Shown here: positions 1-6,798 of the stretch, piece by piece | Position numbering within the stretch: position 1 is the first letter of the stretch | Layout: each line of letters begins with the position of its first letter | Origin: DAONJL01 sp035405645 [NCBI: bacterium] | Lineage (GTDB): Bacteria; JAGOBX01; DAONJL01 | Assembly: GCA_035405645.1 (NCBI GenBank) | Contig: DAONJL010000013.1 | Coordinates: forward strand, 34,206-49,425 | Direction: 5' to 3' | Length of the DNA stretch: 15,220 nt | The notes under the pieces: generated by a model | What the model saw: the letters and a program-made list of their open reading frames with translations, nothing else | Told to the model about the DNA's origin: nothing | Databases searched by the model: none | Position numbers and translations under genes: made by a program

Positions 1-1
1 A

Positions 2-994
2 GAAAATTTAATTTTATCACCAGAACAAATTTTATCATCATTACAAAATATTGATGATAATTCTAAAATAAATTATCTTGAAGAACTTTATAAATTTGAA
101 CTTAATGAAAATAATTTACTGCAATTATTAAATTCAATTGATTTTAAAAATAATCAAATTACTTTTTTAATTAAAAAAATTTTTATTAAGAATTCTAAAA
201 ATATTGAAAAACTTTGTGAAATTATTTTTTTTGAAAAATTTAATAATGATTTAATCAGAGAACGAAATATAATTTCTTTTATTGAATTATTAAAAGGAAT
301 TAACTTAAATAAATCTCAAACTGAAAATATTAAGACATTATTAAAATTATTTATTGAACTTGAAAAAAATAGTTATTTAAAAGAATTATGTTTAAATTAT
401 CTTAAAGACAAATTTTCAGATGATGATATTGACTATTTAATTGATATTTATAACGAAGAAAAAAACGAAAATTTAAAATTACTATTAATCGATATATTGA
501 ATAAAATAAATAATATAAAAACTCTTAATTTTTTAATTGGGCTATCTTATAACACAAATAATAAAATAAAAGAAAAAGTTATTACTTTATTAGCAAATAA
601 AAATGATAAAATTTTAATTTTACCTTTATTAAATTCTCTTGATGATACTGATGAGTTAATAATTCAAAATGCTATTTATGGTCTTAGAAAATATAAAACC
701 AATCTCGCTTTTGAAAAAATATTAAATTTTTTAAATCATCCTAATTTAATAATTCAACAAGAATCAATTTATTGTATTGGTAATTTTGAGAATGATACTG
801 CGCTAATCAAATTATTGGAATTATATATCTCGAATAATAATCAAGAAATACGAAAAACAATTGAAAATGTTATAAAACAAAATAATTATTTTTCCTTACA
901 AAAAATTGAAAAATTAAAATCCTCCCTCTTTGAAACTAATTCAATTATCCTTGAAAATCTAATTAAAAATATTTATCAATATAAAAAATTATAA
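2..994 (+). CDS. HEAT-like repeat protein, N-terminus cut by window edge
   Basis: This frame is open from the first codon of the window to the TAA at 992-994, giving about 330 visible residues, so the true start lies to the left. A TTG at 497 could be mistaken for a start, but the reading frame continues without a stop above it and the protein character is the same on both sides. The sequence is a series of short amphipathic helices rich in Leu, Ile, Asn, Lys and Glu. The helix pairs in the last 150 residues (for example those around LLNSLDDTDELIIQNAIYGL and LNHPNLIIQQESIYCIGNF) have the spacing and the central Asp/Asn of HEAT or PBS-lyase-type repeats. Such proteins are scaffolds for protein binding; the partner cannot be told. 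It ends stop-to-stop against the 67-residue gene on the other strand. Repeat class is likely; specific role unknown. Confidence 0.75.
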   Translation, partial: ENLILSPEQILSSLQNIDDNSKINYLEELYKFELNENNLLQLLNSIDFKNNQITFLIKKIFIKNSKNIEKLCEIIFFEKFNNDLIRERNIISFIELLKGINLNKSQTENIKTLLKLFIELEKNSYLKELCLNYLKDKFSDDDIDYLIDIYNEEKNENLKLLLIDILNKINNIKTLNFLIGLSYNTNNKIKEKVITLLANKNDKILILPLLNSLDDTDELIIQNAIYGLRKYKTNLAFEKILNFLNHPNLIIQQESIYCIGNFENDTALIKLLELYISNNNQEIRKTIENVIKQNNYFSLQKIEKLKSSLFETNSIILENLIKNIYQYKKL

Positions 995-1192
995 ATATGC
1001 TTCGAAATTTTTGCCTCTAATTAAATCTTTTCCACTTTCTATTATTAATGAATTTTCTGTTGACTTTGTTATATCTGCTGTTGCAGCATCGAGTGCTAAA
1101 TTCTGATTTACTTCACTTGTATTTCTAATATCATTTCTACTGATGCCTGTATTTTGTTCAATTGTTGAAACTAATAAATTTTCTACTCTCAT
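989..1192 (-). CDS. Small 67-residue protein of unknown function
   Basis: I do not recognise this gene. It looks real because a very strong Shine-Dalgarno sequence, GGGAGG (bases 1200-1205 read on the minus strand), sits 7 nt before the ATG, better than most sites in this window. Its codon use (many GCA, GAT, ACT) is also less AT-extreme than its neighbours. The protein begins MRVENLLVSTIEQNTGISRN and is soluble, without signal peptide, membrane segment or cysteine. It has a predicted helical Ala/Asp/Thr-rich middle (LALDAATADITKSTENS) and ends GKNFEAYL. The layout is compatible with a small structural or motility-associated protein, but that is a guess. It is transcribed divergently from the RiPP locus (75 bp from that ATG), and its stop codon abuts the stop of the HEAT-like gene, forming the palindrome TTATAA. 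The lack of Cys and of a leader motif argues against it being a second precursor. Confidence 0.72.
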   Translation of the reverse strand: MRVENLLVSTIEQNTGISRNDIRNTSEVNQNLALDAATADITKSTENSLIIESGKDLIRGKNFEAYL

Positions 1193-1199
1193 TATTTTG

Positions 1200-1205
1200 C
1201 CTCCC
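1200..1205 (-). promoter_or_regulatory. Strong ribosome binding site of the 67-residue gene
   Basis: On the minus strand the bases read GGGAGG, 7 nt upstream of the ATG at 1192. This is an excellent match to the 16S rRNA 3' end. It is the main evidence that the small gene is translated, and it stands out because many genes in this window have no such site. Confidence 0.8.
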
Positions 1206-1223
1206 GCTAATAATTTTTTTCTA

Positions 1224-1252
1224 TTGTAATATTTGAAAATAAAAAGTATAAT
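1224..1252 (+). promoter_or_regulatory. Candidate sigma-70-type promoter of the RiPP locus
   Basis: TTGTAA (1224-1229), a 17-nt spacer, then a perfect TATAAT (1247-1252). Transcription would start near 1259, about 9 nt before the ATG at 1268. An overlapping alternative is TTGAAA (1233-1238), 17 nt, TCAAAT (1256-1261), which would place the start at the ATG itself. Either way the region immediately upstream of the first RiPP gene carries promoter signals and no clear Shine-Dalgarno sequence. AT-rich DNA yields -10 look-alikes easily, so confidence is moderate. Confidence 0.5.
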
Positions 1253-1267
1253 TTGTCAAATAGAAAA

Positions 1268-1666
1268 ATGAAAAATTTTTTTAGAAAAATTTTATTTGTT
1301 TTTATTCTTTTTCTGGCTTTATTTTTTAGCAGAAAAATTATTTCTTTATACAAACTTAAAAAAAATTATTTAATAAATTACCTGAAAAAAATCAGCTTTT
1401 TATTTAAATTAAAATTTTTATCACCATTACTGGTTTATAATTGTTCTAAATTTGTAATGAATAAAATTTATAAAGAACAAAGTTGCTTGTTAATTAATTC
1501 ACTTGCTTTTATTATTCTTAAAAAATTTTATTCTCAAAATATTAATTTGTTTTTTGGAATAAATAAAAATGAAGATAATCTTAATGGCCATTGCTGGCTT
1601 AATATTTATGATTTTAATATCACTGATGAAGATAAATCAAAATATGAATTTATTTTTAAAATATGA
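1268..1666 (+). CDS. Lasso-B2-type transglutaminase-like leader protease
   Basis: About 132 residues from the ATG at 1268. A TTG at 1253 is in frame but lies directly behind the -10 box and would be outside the likely transcript. The C-terminal half has the B2/transglutaminase-like core: a Cys in the context QSCLLINSLAF (C73), a hydrophobic strand ending INLFFGIN, then GHCWLNIYD (H108 and D115), where most family members have HAW. This Cys-His-Asp arrangement is the catalytic triad of the B2 proteases that cut leaders from lasso and related precursor peptides. The N-terminus has a hydrophobic helix (about residues 8-22) and a basic stretch, as is common in B2 proteins, suggesting membrane association. 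Its stop overlaps the maturase start (ATGA), so the two are translationally coupled. The likely substrate is the 69-residue peptide encoded at 2724-2933. The family call is good; the substrate is inferred from context. Confidence 0.8.
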   Translation: MKNFFRKILFVFILFLALFFSRKIISLYKLKKNYLINYLKKISFLFKLKFLSPLLVYNCSKFVMNKIYKEQSCLLINSLAFIILKKFYSQNINLFFGINKNEDNLNGHCWLNIYDFNITDEDKSKYEFIFKI

Positions 1667-2721
1667 AAAAATTATCTAATAGAGAAATAATAAAAAAATA
1701 TTTTGCTAATTGTTTACCTTATGAAGTTATTATTGAATTAACAGAAGATTGTAATTTATCCTGTGTTCACTGCAATAGAGTAAAAGGTAAAAAATTTATT
1801 TCAATTGATGAATATAAATTTATTTTAAATGAATTAAAAAAATTAGGAACATATAGAGTTTTCTTTACTGGTGGTGAACCTACAATAAATCCTGATTTTT
1901 TAGATATTATTGATTTGACAATTAAAGAAAAATTCTTTTTCAGCATCCAAACTAATGGCACAAACATTACAAATGAGTTAATTAAAAAATTAAAACCAAC
2001 AAAATTTTTTTCCTCTATGCAAATAAGCCTATATGGTAGTAATGAAAAAATTTATCGAAAAGTTACACAACAAAAAAATTTTTTTAAAAAAGTTATAAAT
2101 AACATAGAGAAATGCAAAAATGCAGGTTTTAAAATTATTTTAAAAAGTTTAATTTCAAAACTTAATTATGATGATATAGAAAATTTAGAAAAATTAGGGA
2201 AAAAATTTAATGTGTTTCATAAATTTGATTTTACTATTTTTCCTCGTGATGATGGTAATTTAGATTATCAAAATTTAAGAGTTTCTTTTGATGATTTAAT
2301 TAAATATCAATTAAGACTATATTCAAATTATACAAAAGAAGAAATAATAAAATCTTTAAAATCAAATCGTCATCTTAAAAAATATTTAAATACAAATATT
2401 TGTAATGCAGGTATTACAAAAATGTGTATTACTGCAAATGGTGAATTACTATCCTGTAATGCTTTTAGAAAATCTTTTGGAAATATCTTTAAATACGGTC
2501 TCATAAATTTATGGAAAAATTCAGATGAATTAAACCAATTAAGAAAATTAAAATTAAAAAATTTTAAAAAATGTGTTAATTGTAATTTATTAAAATATTG
2601 TAACTCAAAATGTATTGGTTTATTCTATGCTGAAAATAATAGCATTTTTATTCCTTCAGAATTCAGATGCACATTACAGGCTTTATATCTTGACATTATA
2701 AAAAAACATTATATAATATAA
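1663..2721 (+). CDS. Radical SAM/SPASM peptide maturase
   Basis: The 352-residue protein has the radical SAM cluster motif CNLSCVHC (C30, C34, C37), which binds the 4Fe-4S cluster that cleaves S-adenosylmethionine, and the SAM-binding TGGEPT (69-74). The C-terminus fits the SPASM pattern: C247, then G260-x4-C265, then C304-x2-C307-x5-C313-x3-C317, and a final C336, with an extra C255. Such enzymes carry two auxiliary Fe-S clusters and install thioether or carbon-carbon links, or other radical changes, on RiPP precursors. There is no N-terminal RRE (PqqD-like) domain, because the barrel begins within about 20 residues. It overlaps the B2 protease gene by 4 nt and ends 2 nt before the precursor gene, whose promoter lies inside its last ten codons. 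The small precursor next door is the expected substrate. The chemistry installed cannot be told from sequence. Confidence 0.9.
   Translation: MKKLSNREIIKKYFANCLPYEVIIELTEDCNLSCVHCNRVKGKKFISIDEYKFILNELKKLGTYRVFFTGGEPTINPDFLDIIDLTIKEKFFFSIQTNGTNITNELIKKLKPTKFFSSMQISLYGSNEKIYRKVTQQKNFFKKVINNIEKCKNAGFKIILKSLISKLNYDDIENLEKLGKKFNVFHKFDFTIFPRDDGNLDYQNLRVSFDDLIKYQLRLYSNYTKEEIIKSLKSNRHLKKYLNTNICNAGITKMCITANGELLSCNAFRKSFGNIFKYGLINLWKNSDELNQLRKLKLKNFKKCVNCNLLKYCNSKCIGLFYAENNSIFIPSEFRCTLQALYLDIIKKHYII
2690..2717 (+). promoter_or_regulatory. Consensus promoter of the precursor peptide, inside the maturase gene
   Basis: TTGACA (2690-2695), a 16-nt spacer, and TATAAT (2712-2717) both match the sigma-70 consensus perfectly. 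The ATG of the precursor follows after only 6 nt (at 2724), so transcription should begin at or next to the start codon and give a leaderless mRNA. There is no Shine-Dalgarno sequence. The element lies in the last codons of the radical SAM gene. A strong private promoter would let the peptide be made in excess over its processing enzymes. Confidence 0.75.
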
Positions 2722-2723
2722 AT

Positions 2724-2933
2724 ATGAAAATGAAAAAGAAATACAAAAAACCCCTTCTTAAAAAATATGAAAAAATAGAAAATATTATTAAAGCAGATTG
2801 GACTGGTGAGCCGGCTCGTTCTGTCTCAGAAGGATTTTTAGGAACTTTTTCTAATGCAGATTGTGATGCTGGCAAAACCGACCCAATAAATACAGATTAT
2901 TGCTTATATGAATTTGATGCTGGTGGAGATTAA
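2724..2933 (+). CDS. RiPP precursor peptide (69 residues)
   Basis: The basic N-terminal part carries Y7-K-K-P10-L-L12 followed by KKYEKIENI. This matches the YxxPxL leader motif that binds RRE/B1 domains in lasso-type and related precursors. The leader (residues 1-24) has ten Lys, while residues 25-69 hold ten Asp/Glu and only two basic residues. The presumed core contains W26, Gly-rich segments, two cysteines in similar acidic settings (D46-C47-D48 and D58-Y59-C60) and the end FDAGGD. The cysteines could become thioether bridges, but this is inference. The cleavage site is not evident; the T27-G28 region is one possibility because lasso leaders often have Thr at -2. It directly follows its likely maturase and B2 protease. 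The core DNA is far richer in GC than the leader (27 of 60 bases at 2801-2860 against 12 of 60 at 2741-2800) and holds a 10-bp palindrome. A second ATG at 2730 is possible, but the promoter geometry favours 2724. Confidence 0.8.
   Translation: MKMKKKYKKPLLKKYEKIENIIKADWTGEPARSVSEGFLGTFSNADCDAGKTDPINTDYCLYEFDAGGD
2808..2817. repeat. GC-rich 10-bp palindrome in the precursor core
   Basis: GAGCCGGCTC is a perfect palindrome with eight G/C of ten bases, the most GC-rich decamer I noticed in this window. It lies within the precursor gene and encodes part of residues G28-R32 (GEPAR) with codons (GAG, CCG, CGT) that are rare in the neighbouring genes. It may be chance, a trace of foreign DNA, or part of a small dispersed repeat. 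Confidence 0.4.
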
Positions 2934-2939
2934 AAATTT

Positions 2940-5327
2940 TTATATCTCTATTCTTATCTTTGAATAATACTTTGCTGGTGCAATAAAATTTTTATATATC
3001 ATTCTTAAATATTTTATTTCATCTGTTTTTATTAACATTCGATAATAATAATTATTACTTATTTTATATATAACTGATTTTGCAGGACCTAATATAATTA
3101 CCTTATCTTTTATCTTTGATTCTGTTATTTTCTTTTTTAATTTTGTTATCTCACTTTTTACTCTTTCGGCATTTCGCCCTTTAAATTCAATTAACATTAA
3201 CTTTACAAATGGTGGATATTTAAAATTCTTTCTTATTTCAAGTTCTGTATTATAAAATTTATCATAATCATAATTTAATACACTTTCTATTGAATAATGT
3301 TCTGGATTAAATGTTTGTATTATTACTTTACCTGCTTCTTCTTTTGTCCTCCCTGTCCTTCCTGATGTCTGCATTATTAATTCAAATGTTCGTTCACTAC
3401 TTTTATAATCTGGTATATTTAATGAAATATCTGCATTTAAAATTCCTACAAGCGCTATATCAGGAAAATTATGTCCTTTCGTTATTATCTGTGTTCCTAT
3501 TACTATATCCACTTCTTTTTTCTTTAATTTTTTATATAATTCTTCATATGCATTTTTATACTGCATTGTATCAAGGTCAACTCTTAATATATTTTTGTTA
3601 TAAAATTTTTCTTTTATATATCTTTCGATTTTTTCCGTGCCACTACCTATATTAAATAAATTTTCATTTTTACAATTTGGACATACCTCTGCCTTTTGGA
3701 TTGAATAATTACAATAATGACAAACTAATTGTTCTGTTGTTTTATGATATGTTAAACTTATATCACAATTTATACATTTAAAAATATATTTACATTTTGG
3801 ACACATTACAAAATTGGAATAGCCTCGTCTATTTAAAAATAATAATACCTGTTTATCCTTTTTTAAAACTTCTTTCATTAATTCTAATAATTCATAAGAA
3901 AATACTTTTTCTATTTCAAATTTTGTTTTCTTACTTAAATCTATAATTGAGATTTCTGGCATTAATTGATTAAATACTCTATGCTTTAATTTTAATAATT
4001 TGTATTTTCCTGTGATTGCATTGTAATAAGATTCAATTGATGGTGTGGCTGAACCAAGCACTGCTACTCCATTATTATTTTTTGCTCGCATTACTGCTAT
4101 ATCCCGTGCATTATATGTTGGCATTTCTTGATTCTTATATGTGCTCTCATGCTCTTCATCAACTATTATTATTCCAATATTTTCTAATGGAACAAAAATA
4201 GCCGAACGAACACCAATTACTATATCTATTTCTCCATTTTTGATTTTTTCCCAATAATATATTCTCTCTTTATTGCTTATTTTACTATGTAATATTGCTA
4301 TTCGTTCTTTTTTAAAATAATTACATAAATAATGTAATGTTTGCGGTGTAAGAATTATTTCAGGAACTAATAATATTGCTTTTTTATTTTTTCTTATTAC
4401 TTCTTTTATTAAACGAACATATATTTCTGTTTTTCCACTTGCTGTTACTCCAAATAACAAATATGATTGATATTCATTTTTTTCTATTGATTTTTTTATT
4501 GTTTCAAATGCATATTCTTGTTCTTCTGTAAATTTTATTTCTTCTTTTCCAAAATCTTTTTTTTCCTCATAATAAACTTTTTCTTTTGAAAATTCTTCTA
4601 AAATTATTATATCATTTTTAATTAAATTTTTTATAAATGCTGTTGTTGTATGAAACTCTTTTTTTGCTATTTCTACTGTTATTATTCTATTTTTATTTTC
4701 TGTTAACCAATTTACAAATTTTTTTTGTTTTTCTGTTTTGACTAATTTTGGATTTTTTAGTTTTATCTCAAAATACTTATTTGTTATTTTTGGAATTTTT
4801 AATTTATAGTCGATTTTAATTATACCTTTATTAATTATCTCTTTTAATTTTTTCTCATTTTTTATTAGTTTTTTTATTTCTTTTGTTAGATAAATTTTTT
4901 TTTCTATTTTTTTATTTATACTTTTTTCTAACTCTTCCTGATTTATTATCTTATATAATTTTATTAGTTTAAAATTTATTCCACCAATTAATAATGAATT
5001 AAATACAATCCCTAATGGAGTAAAATAATATTGAGACATCCATAAACCAAGATTTATTAATTCATTATTTAGAAATGGTTTTTCAGTATCTAATATTTCA
5101 ACTATTGGTTTTATTTTTTTTTTATTTATTTTATTATCATTGATTTCGTCTATAATTTTTATTATGAACCCGATATATAATCTTGTTTTAACTTCGACAA
5201 TAACTCTGCAACCTATAAATTTTTCTGATTTTGAAGTTATTGAATAATAATATGGTTCATTTATTTTTAATGAAAAAATTACCACAAGTGCATAATATTG
5301 ATTGGAATTATTCTGATAATTTTCCAT
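2940..5327 (-). CDS. priA: Primosomal protein N' (PriA helicase)
   Basis: This 3'-to-5' superfamily 2 DNA helicase recognises stalled forks and reloads the replisome. The 795 residues are somewhat longer than the roughly 730 of E. coli PriA. The order is: N-terminal DNA-binding region (about 10-115), a Lys-rich linker and winged-helix region (about 140-250), Walker A GVTASGKT (293-300), DEEH (390-393), GSATPS (425-430), eight zinc-binding cysteines in four CxxC pairs (509/512, 518/521, 536/539, 549/552), GTQIITKGHNF (611-621) and motif VI QTSGRTGR (653-660). Motif VI is unusual, since QV-A/S-GRAGR is more common. The start ATG overlaps the glycosylase gene by 20 nt, so it is the last gene of the rluB-like/glycosylase/priA unit. 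It converges with the precursor gene with only 6 bases between stop codons. Identification is firm. Confidence 0.97.
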   Translation of the reverse strand: MENYQNNSNQYYALVVIFSLKINEPYYYSITSKSEKFIGCRVIVEVKTRLYIGFIIKIIDEINDNKINKKKIKPIVEILDTEKPFLNNELINLGLWMSQYYFTPLGIVFNSLLIGGINFKLIKLYKIINQEELEKSINKKIEKKIYLTKEIKKLIKNEKKLKEIINKGIIKIDYKLKIPKITNKYFEIKLKNPKLVKTEKQKKFVNWLTENKNRIITVEIAKKEFHTTTAFIKNLIKNDIIILEEFSKEKVYYEEKKDFGKEEIKFTEEQEYAFETIKKSIEKNEYQSYLLFGVTASGKTEIYVRLIKEVIRKNKKAILLVPEIILTPQTLHYLCNYFKKERIAILHSKISNKERIYYWEKIKNGEIDIVIGVRSAIFVPLENIGIIIVDEEHESTYKNQEMPTYNARDIAVMRAKNNNGVAVLGSATPSIESYYNAITGKYKLLKLKHRVFNQLMPEISIIDLSKKTKFEIEKVFSYELLELMKEVLKKDKQVLLFLNRRGYSNFVMCPKCKYIFKCINCDISLTYHKTTEQLVCHYCNYSIQKAEVCPNCKNENLFNIGSGTEKIERYIKEKFYNKNILRVDLDTMQYKNAYEELYKKLKKKEVDIVIGTQIITKGHNFPDIALVGILNADISLNIPDYKSSERTFELIMQTSGRTGRTKEEAGKVIIQTFNPEHYSIESVLNYDYDKFYNTELEIRKNFKYPPFVKLMLIEFKGRNAERVKSEITKLKKKITESKIKDKVIILGPAKSVIYKISNNYYYRMLIKTDEIKYLRMIYKNFIAPAKYYSKIRIEI

Positions 5328-6054
5328 TTATTAAATCTCTAAACTTTTTTAAATCTTCCCACACCAATCTTTTTTCTGATGGTTTTTTCATTATTGCTTT
5401 TGGATGCAATGTTGCCATTACATAATAATCATTTCGTTTTTCTATTATCCCTCGTAATTGTGTTATACCTGTTTTATATTTTTTTAAAAAATATTGTGCT
5501 GCTGTATTTCCAAATATTAGTATATATTTTGGTTTTATTATTTCTATTTGTTCCTCTAATATTTTCATACATTCAAATATTTCTTTTTCTGTTAATAATT
5601 TATGTTCTTTTGAATGACATTTCACTATACTTGTTATATATAATTTATTAGCGTCCAATCCAATTGCTTTCATCATATTATTAAATAATTCTTTATCCTC
5701 GCCTGAAAATATTATTCCGTTTTCATCTTCTATCTCATCTGGTGGTGATGTTATTATCATTATTTTACTTTCTGCTGAACCTTTATCAAATACTACATTT
5801 TTCCGCGTTTTGCTTAATATACAATTTTTACATTTTTTATATTTTTCTCTTAATTCTTTTATTAATTTTTCTTTCTTTTCTTTTTCTTCATTTTCTTCGC
5901 CTGTAATTATTTTTATTTCACTTTTTTTTACTTCTTTTTTATTCTCTTCTTTTTCAAAAAAATTAATATAAATTAAATCGTCTTTATTATAATTATTCTT
6001 CAATATTCTTTTTGTTTGTGAGATTATTTCAAGTAGATAATTTTTATCATACAT
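5308..6054 (-). CDS. Family-4-like uracil-DNA glycosylase with altered active-site motif
   Basis: This Fe-S glycosylase family removes uracil from DNA and starts base-excision repair. The protein has 248 residues. About 70 N-terminal residues form a Lys/Glu-rich extension, probably a flexible or coiled linker. The catalytic domain starts at CKNCILSKTRKNVVF, and the four cluster cysteines are C75, C78, C146 (SIVKCHS) and C162, matching the family spacing. A strand-loop FGNTAA (181-186) and the LHP motif (216-218) are present. Odd: the family's usual GExPG uracil-pocket motif is replaced by TSPPD (102-106), and the GxPFVGxAG stretch is GIIFSGEDK. The fold assignment is strong, but uracil specificity is less certain because of these changes. 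The gene starts 2 nt after the rluB-like stop codon and overlaps priA, forming a DNA-maintenance operon. No Shine-Dalgarno sequence is visible. Confidence 0.85.
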   Translation of the reverse strand: MYDKNYLLEIISQTKRILKNNYNKDDLIYINFFEKEENKKEVKKSEIKIITGEENEEKEKKEKLIKELREKYKKCKNCILSKTRKNVVFDKGSAESKIMIITSPPDEIEDENGIIFSGEDKELFNNMMKAIGLDANKLYITSIVKCHSKEHKLLTEKEIFECMKILEEQIEIIKPKYILIFGNTAAQYFLKKYKTGITQLRGIIEKRNDYYVMATLHPKAIMKKPSEKRLVWEDLKKFRDLINGKLSE

Positions 6055-6056
6055 AA

Positions 6057-6749
6057 TTAAATTACCATTTCAGGTTTAATATATTCATAATATCCTTTTT
6101 TAAAATTTGTAAGTTTATATTTTCCAATTTGTGTTCTTATTAATTTACTAACAAATAACCTATTTTTTTCACATAATTTCCTGATTATTCTATTTTGTCC
6201 TGAATAAATTGTTATTTCTATCCAGGCATTTTTTCCTTTTATTTGCTTTATTAAAACTTTTTCTGGTTTTACTAATTGTTTTTCTATTCTGATCCCTTTT
6301 GATAAATTATTTATTTTTTCTTTTAAATTTTCTTTTGTATGAACTTTAACTAAATAAACTTTTTTTACTTTATTTCTTGGATGTAATATTTGTTGTGCAA
6401 AATCACCATCATTTGTTAAAAAAATTAATCCTTCTGAATTATAATCTAATCTACCGACTGGAAATAAATTTTCTTTTTTTTCTTTTATTAAATCTATTAT
6501 TAATTGCCTATTTTTTTCATCTGATTTTGAACATATAAATCCTTTTGGTTTATTTAATGCAATATAAATTTTCTCATTTATTTTTAATCTTTTATTTTTA
6601 TATTTTACAGAATCTTTTCTCTCATCAATATCATAACTATAATCACTTATTATTTTTCCGTTTACTGTTATTAATCCTTGCTTTATTATTTTTTCACATT
6701 CTCTTCTTGAACCTATTCCTGCATTTGTTAAAAATTTTATTAATTTCAT
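6057..6749 (-). CDS. rluB: RsuA/RluB-family pseudouridine synthase
   Basis: The enzyme converts one uridine of rRNA to pseudouridine; in the RluB subgroup this is in 23S rRNA helix 89. The 230 residues show an N-terminal S4 RNA-binding domain (about 1-50: MKLIKFLTNAGIGSRRECEK and GLITVNGK), then the catalytic domain with ALNKPKG (64-70), VGRLDYNSEGLIFLTNDG (98-115) with catalytic Asp102, and the C-terminal SGQNRIIRKL (183-192), a variant of the usual EGRNRQIRKM. The overall length suits RsuA/RluB without C-terminal extension. I cannot firmly separate RluB from RsuA, RluE or RluF by eye. It is the first gene of the minus-strand unit with the glycosylase and priA. Its promoter must lie in the 49 bp shared with the divergent methyltransferase; a TATACT at 6784-6789 (minus strand) is a possible -10, but no good -35 is visible. 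Confidence 0.9.
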   Translation of the reverse strand: MKLIKFLTNAGIGSRRECEKIIKQGLITVNGKIISDYSYDIDERKDSVKYKNKRLKINEKIYIALNKPKGFICSKSDEKNRQLIIDLIKEKKENLFPVGRLDYNSEGLIFLTNDGDFAQQILHPRNKVKKVYLVKVHTKENLKEKINNLSKGIRIEKQLVKPEKVLIKQIKGKNAWIEITIYSGQNRIIRKLCEKNRLFVSKLIRTQIGKYKLTNFKKGYYEYIKPEMVI

Positions 6750-6762
6750 TTTATTAAATTAC

Positions 6763-6791
6763 TTGAAAAATTTTTCTAATATTAGTATAAT
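6763..6791 (+). promoter_or_regulatory. Leaderless promoter of the methyltransferase gene
   Basis: TTGAAA (6763-6768), exactly 17 nt, then a perfect TATAAT (6786-6791). The ATG at 6799 lies 7 nt after the -10 box, where transcription normally starts, so the mRNA should have little or no leader. No Shine-Dalgarno sequence precedes the ATG. Confidence 0.7.
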
Positions 6792-6798
6792 TATTTAA

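Noticed and set aside
497-994. A TTG start at 497 giving a 165-residue protein
   Set aside because: The same frame is open to the window's left edge with the same helical-repeat character and no ribosome site near 497, so it is an internal codon of a longer gene.
1253-1267. TTG at 1253 as start of the B2 protease
   Set aside because: It lies immediately after the -10 box TATAAT (1247-1252), so the transcript would begin downstream of it. The ATG at 1268 is a better fit.
1268-2933. Calling the locus a lasso peptide cluster
   Set aside because: The leader motif and the B2 protease fit, but no asparagine-synthetase-like cyclase or B1 protein is present, a radical SAM enzyme takes their place, and the Tyr-to-Thr spacing of the leader does not match lasso precursors well.
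2926-2948. Hairpin GAGAT...ATCTC over the precursor and priA stop codons as a two-way terminator
   Set aside because: The 5-bp outer stem plus an A/T-only inner stem with a bulge is weak, and no T-tract follows on the plus strand. It is expected by chance in AT-rich DNA.
3311-5651. Several open frames on the plus strand, rich in Leu, Phe and Tyr, opposite priA and the glycosylase gene
   Set aside because: They are the antisense of A-rich coding sequence, which gives T-rich hydrophobic translations. They lack ribosome sites and lie wholly inside firmly identified genes.
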